Shown piece after piece: positions 63,356 to 64,000 of a stretch of 64,000 nt of DNA. The position numbers were made by a program, and so were the translations under genes. A model generated the notes under the pieces. It was given only the letters and a program-made list of their open reading frames with translations. It was not told the origin of the DNA and made no database searches. Each line of letters begins with the position of its first letter. Position 1 is the first letter of the stretch. This DNA comes from a bacterium (GTDB lineage Bacteria > Planctomycetota > Planctomycetia > Pirellulales > Pirellulaceae), in contig JAUIGN010000033.1 of NCBI GenBank assembly GCA_030430075.1, positions 1 through 64,000 of the forward strand, in the 5' to 3' direction.

Positions 63356-64000
63356 ATGTCCGAAACCTTGTCCACGATCGTTGCGGATACCCCGCTGGCC
63401 GATAACATCGAGTCCCTGCTCGCAGGCAAGGTACAAATCCTGCCGTGGCAGGTTGCCGAACAGGGAAGCGACGAACCGGTGGCGGGCATCTACACCTACG
63501 GCCATTGTCAGCTCGACGGCCCGATGCTCGACCGGTTGCCGGGTGTCCGCGTCATCAGCAACTACGGGGTGGGGGTCGATCATATCAACCTGGCGGACGC
63601 GGAGGCTCGCGGCATTCCGGTCGGTAACACGCCCGGCATTCTCAACGGAGCGACAGCGGATATGGCCTTCACCTTGCTCCTGGCGGCCGGGCGACGACTG
63701 GTCGAAGGCGATCGGTACGCGCGGGGAAGCGAGTTTACCAGCTACGACCCGGGCTACCTGTTGGGACGGGAAGTCCACGGCCAAACGTTGGGAATCATCG
63801 GACTGGGCGGGATCGGCGAACAGGTCGCTCGACGGGCCGCCGGCTTCGACATGCAGGTTCTCTACCACAACCGCAATCGTCGACCGGCCGTCGAGACCAA
63901 GCTCGGCGCCCGCTACGTCGCTTTCGACCGGCTCCTGGAGGAGGCGGATTACGTCGTCCTTTGCGTCCCGCTTACCGAGCAAACGCGTGGCCTGATCGGA
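63356..64000 (+). CDS. D-2-hydroxyacid dehydrogenase, 3' end beyond window
   Basis: At least 215 residues from the ATG at 63356; the frame is open to the window edge. The substrate-binding domain has RVISNYGVGVDHINLADAEA and IPVGNTPGILNGATADMAFT. The NAD-binding motif is TLGIIGLGGIGEQVARRAAG, followed by YVVLCVPLTEQTRGLIG. It reduces glyoxylate, hydroxypyruvate or a related 2-keto acid. The catalytic Glu and His lie in the missing part. Confidence 0.93.
   Translation, partial: MSETLSTIVADTPLADNIESLLAGKVQILPWQVAEQGSDEPVAGIYTYGHCQLDGPMLDRLPGVRVISNYGVGVDHINLADAEARGIPVGNTPGILNGATADMAFTLLLAAGRRLVEGDRYARGSEFTSYDPGYLLGREVHGQTLGIIGLGGIGEQVARRAAGFDMQVLYHNRNRRPAVETKLGARYVAFDRLLEEADYVVLCVPLTEQTRGLIG

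Overview
The window is high-GC chromosomal DNA from a planctomycete, most likely of the Pirellulales/Planctomycetales type. The evidence is the gene repertoire: an exported giant protein with an N-terminal ESLEDRRLLA motif (LEPR-XLL type), cytochrome-type DUF1549/DUF1553 proteins paired with Tat-exported DUF1501 proteins, a sulfatase, a Ser/Thr kinase fused to WD40 repeats beside an ECF sigma factor, and several ASPIC/UnbV (CRTAC1-type) FG-GAP lipoproteins. No rRNA, tRNA, phage, transposase or cas gene was recognised. Every call is from reading the sequence; no database search was run.

Layout. 1-3325 (minus): 3'-truncated beta-helix surface protein with an in-frame 2082-bp internal duplication. 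3844-7795: ECF sigma factor and WD40 kinase. 8104-10864: SUI1/eIF1-like factor, then a coupled methyltransferase and FAD reductase pair. 11176-16963 (minus): heavy-metal efflux locus (His/Cys-rich small protein, His-rich periplasmic adaptor, HME-type RND pump). 17247-24468: sulfatase diverging from a DUF1549/1553 protein and a DUF1501 protein. 24510-28250 (minus): glutamine synthetase, short hybrid cluster protein, protoglobin. 28424-33668: MMPL transporter, anchored protein of unknown function and a small protein. 33727-38601: metallophosphoesterase and a phospholipid set (lipid kinase, TVP38/VTT protein, CdsA, CDP-alcohol phosphatidyltransferase). 38645-48033: cluster of FG-GAP/ASPIC lipoproteins and membrane-anchored TPR proteins. 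48139-52624: HpcH/HpaI aldolase, Tat-exported FMN alpha-hydroxy-acid dehydrogenase, small membrane protein, Tat-exported enolase-superfamily protein. 52929-57089: DUF1549/1553 - DUF1501 - WD40 operon. 57317-59165: small membrane protein and an LRR/PDZ protein. 59386-60516: membrane-anchored guanyl-specific ribonuclease and a barstar-like protein. 60815-64000: SGNH hydrolase, O-methyltransferase, and a D-2-hydroxyacid dehydrogenase cut by the window end.

Two intergenic repeat families punctuate the window. Family A has a roughly 50-bp conserved leader followed by 1 to 7 copies of a 20-28-bp unit with core GACCCGCGCCGAGC; it occurs at five loci, and the spacer between cores is similar within a locus but differs between loci. 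Family B is a roughly 70-bp dispersed element containing GCGTCCGGT and GAACGCCCAACGGCTGATGA, also at five loci.

The most notable system is the barnase/barstar-type pair at 59386-60516. The ribonuclease carries an N-terminal membrane anchor and a disordered linker, keeps the Glu-Arg-His triad at the family spacing, and is followed 18 nt later by a protein with the barstar signature and an unusual repeat-containing insertion.
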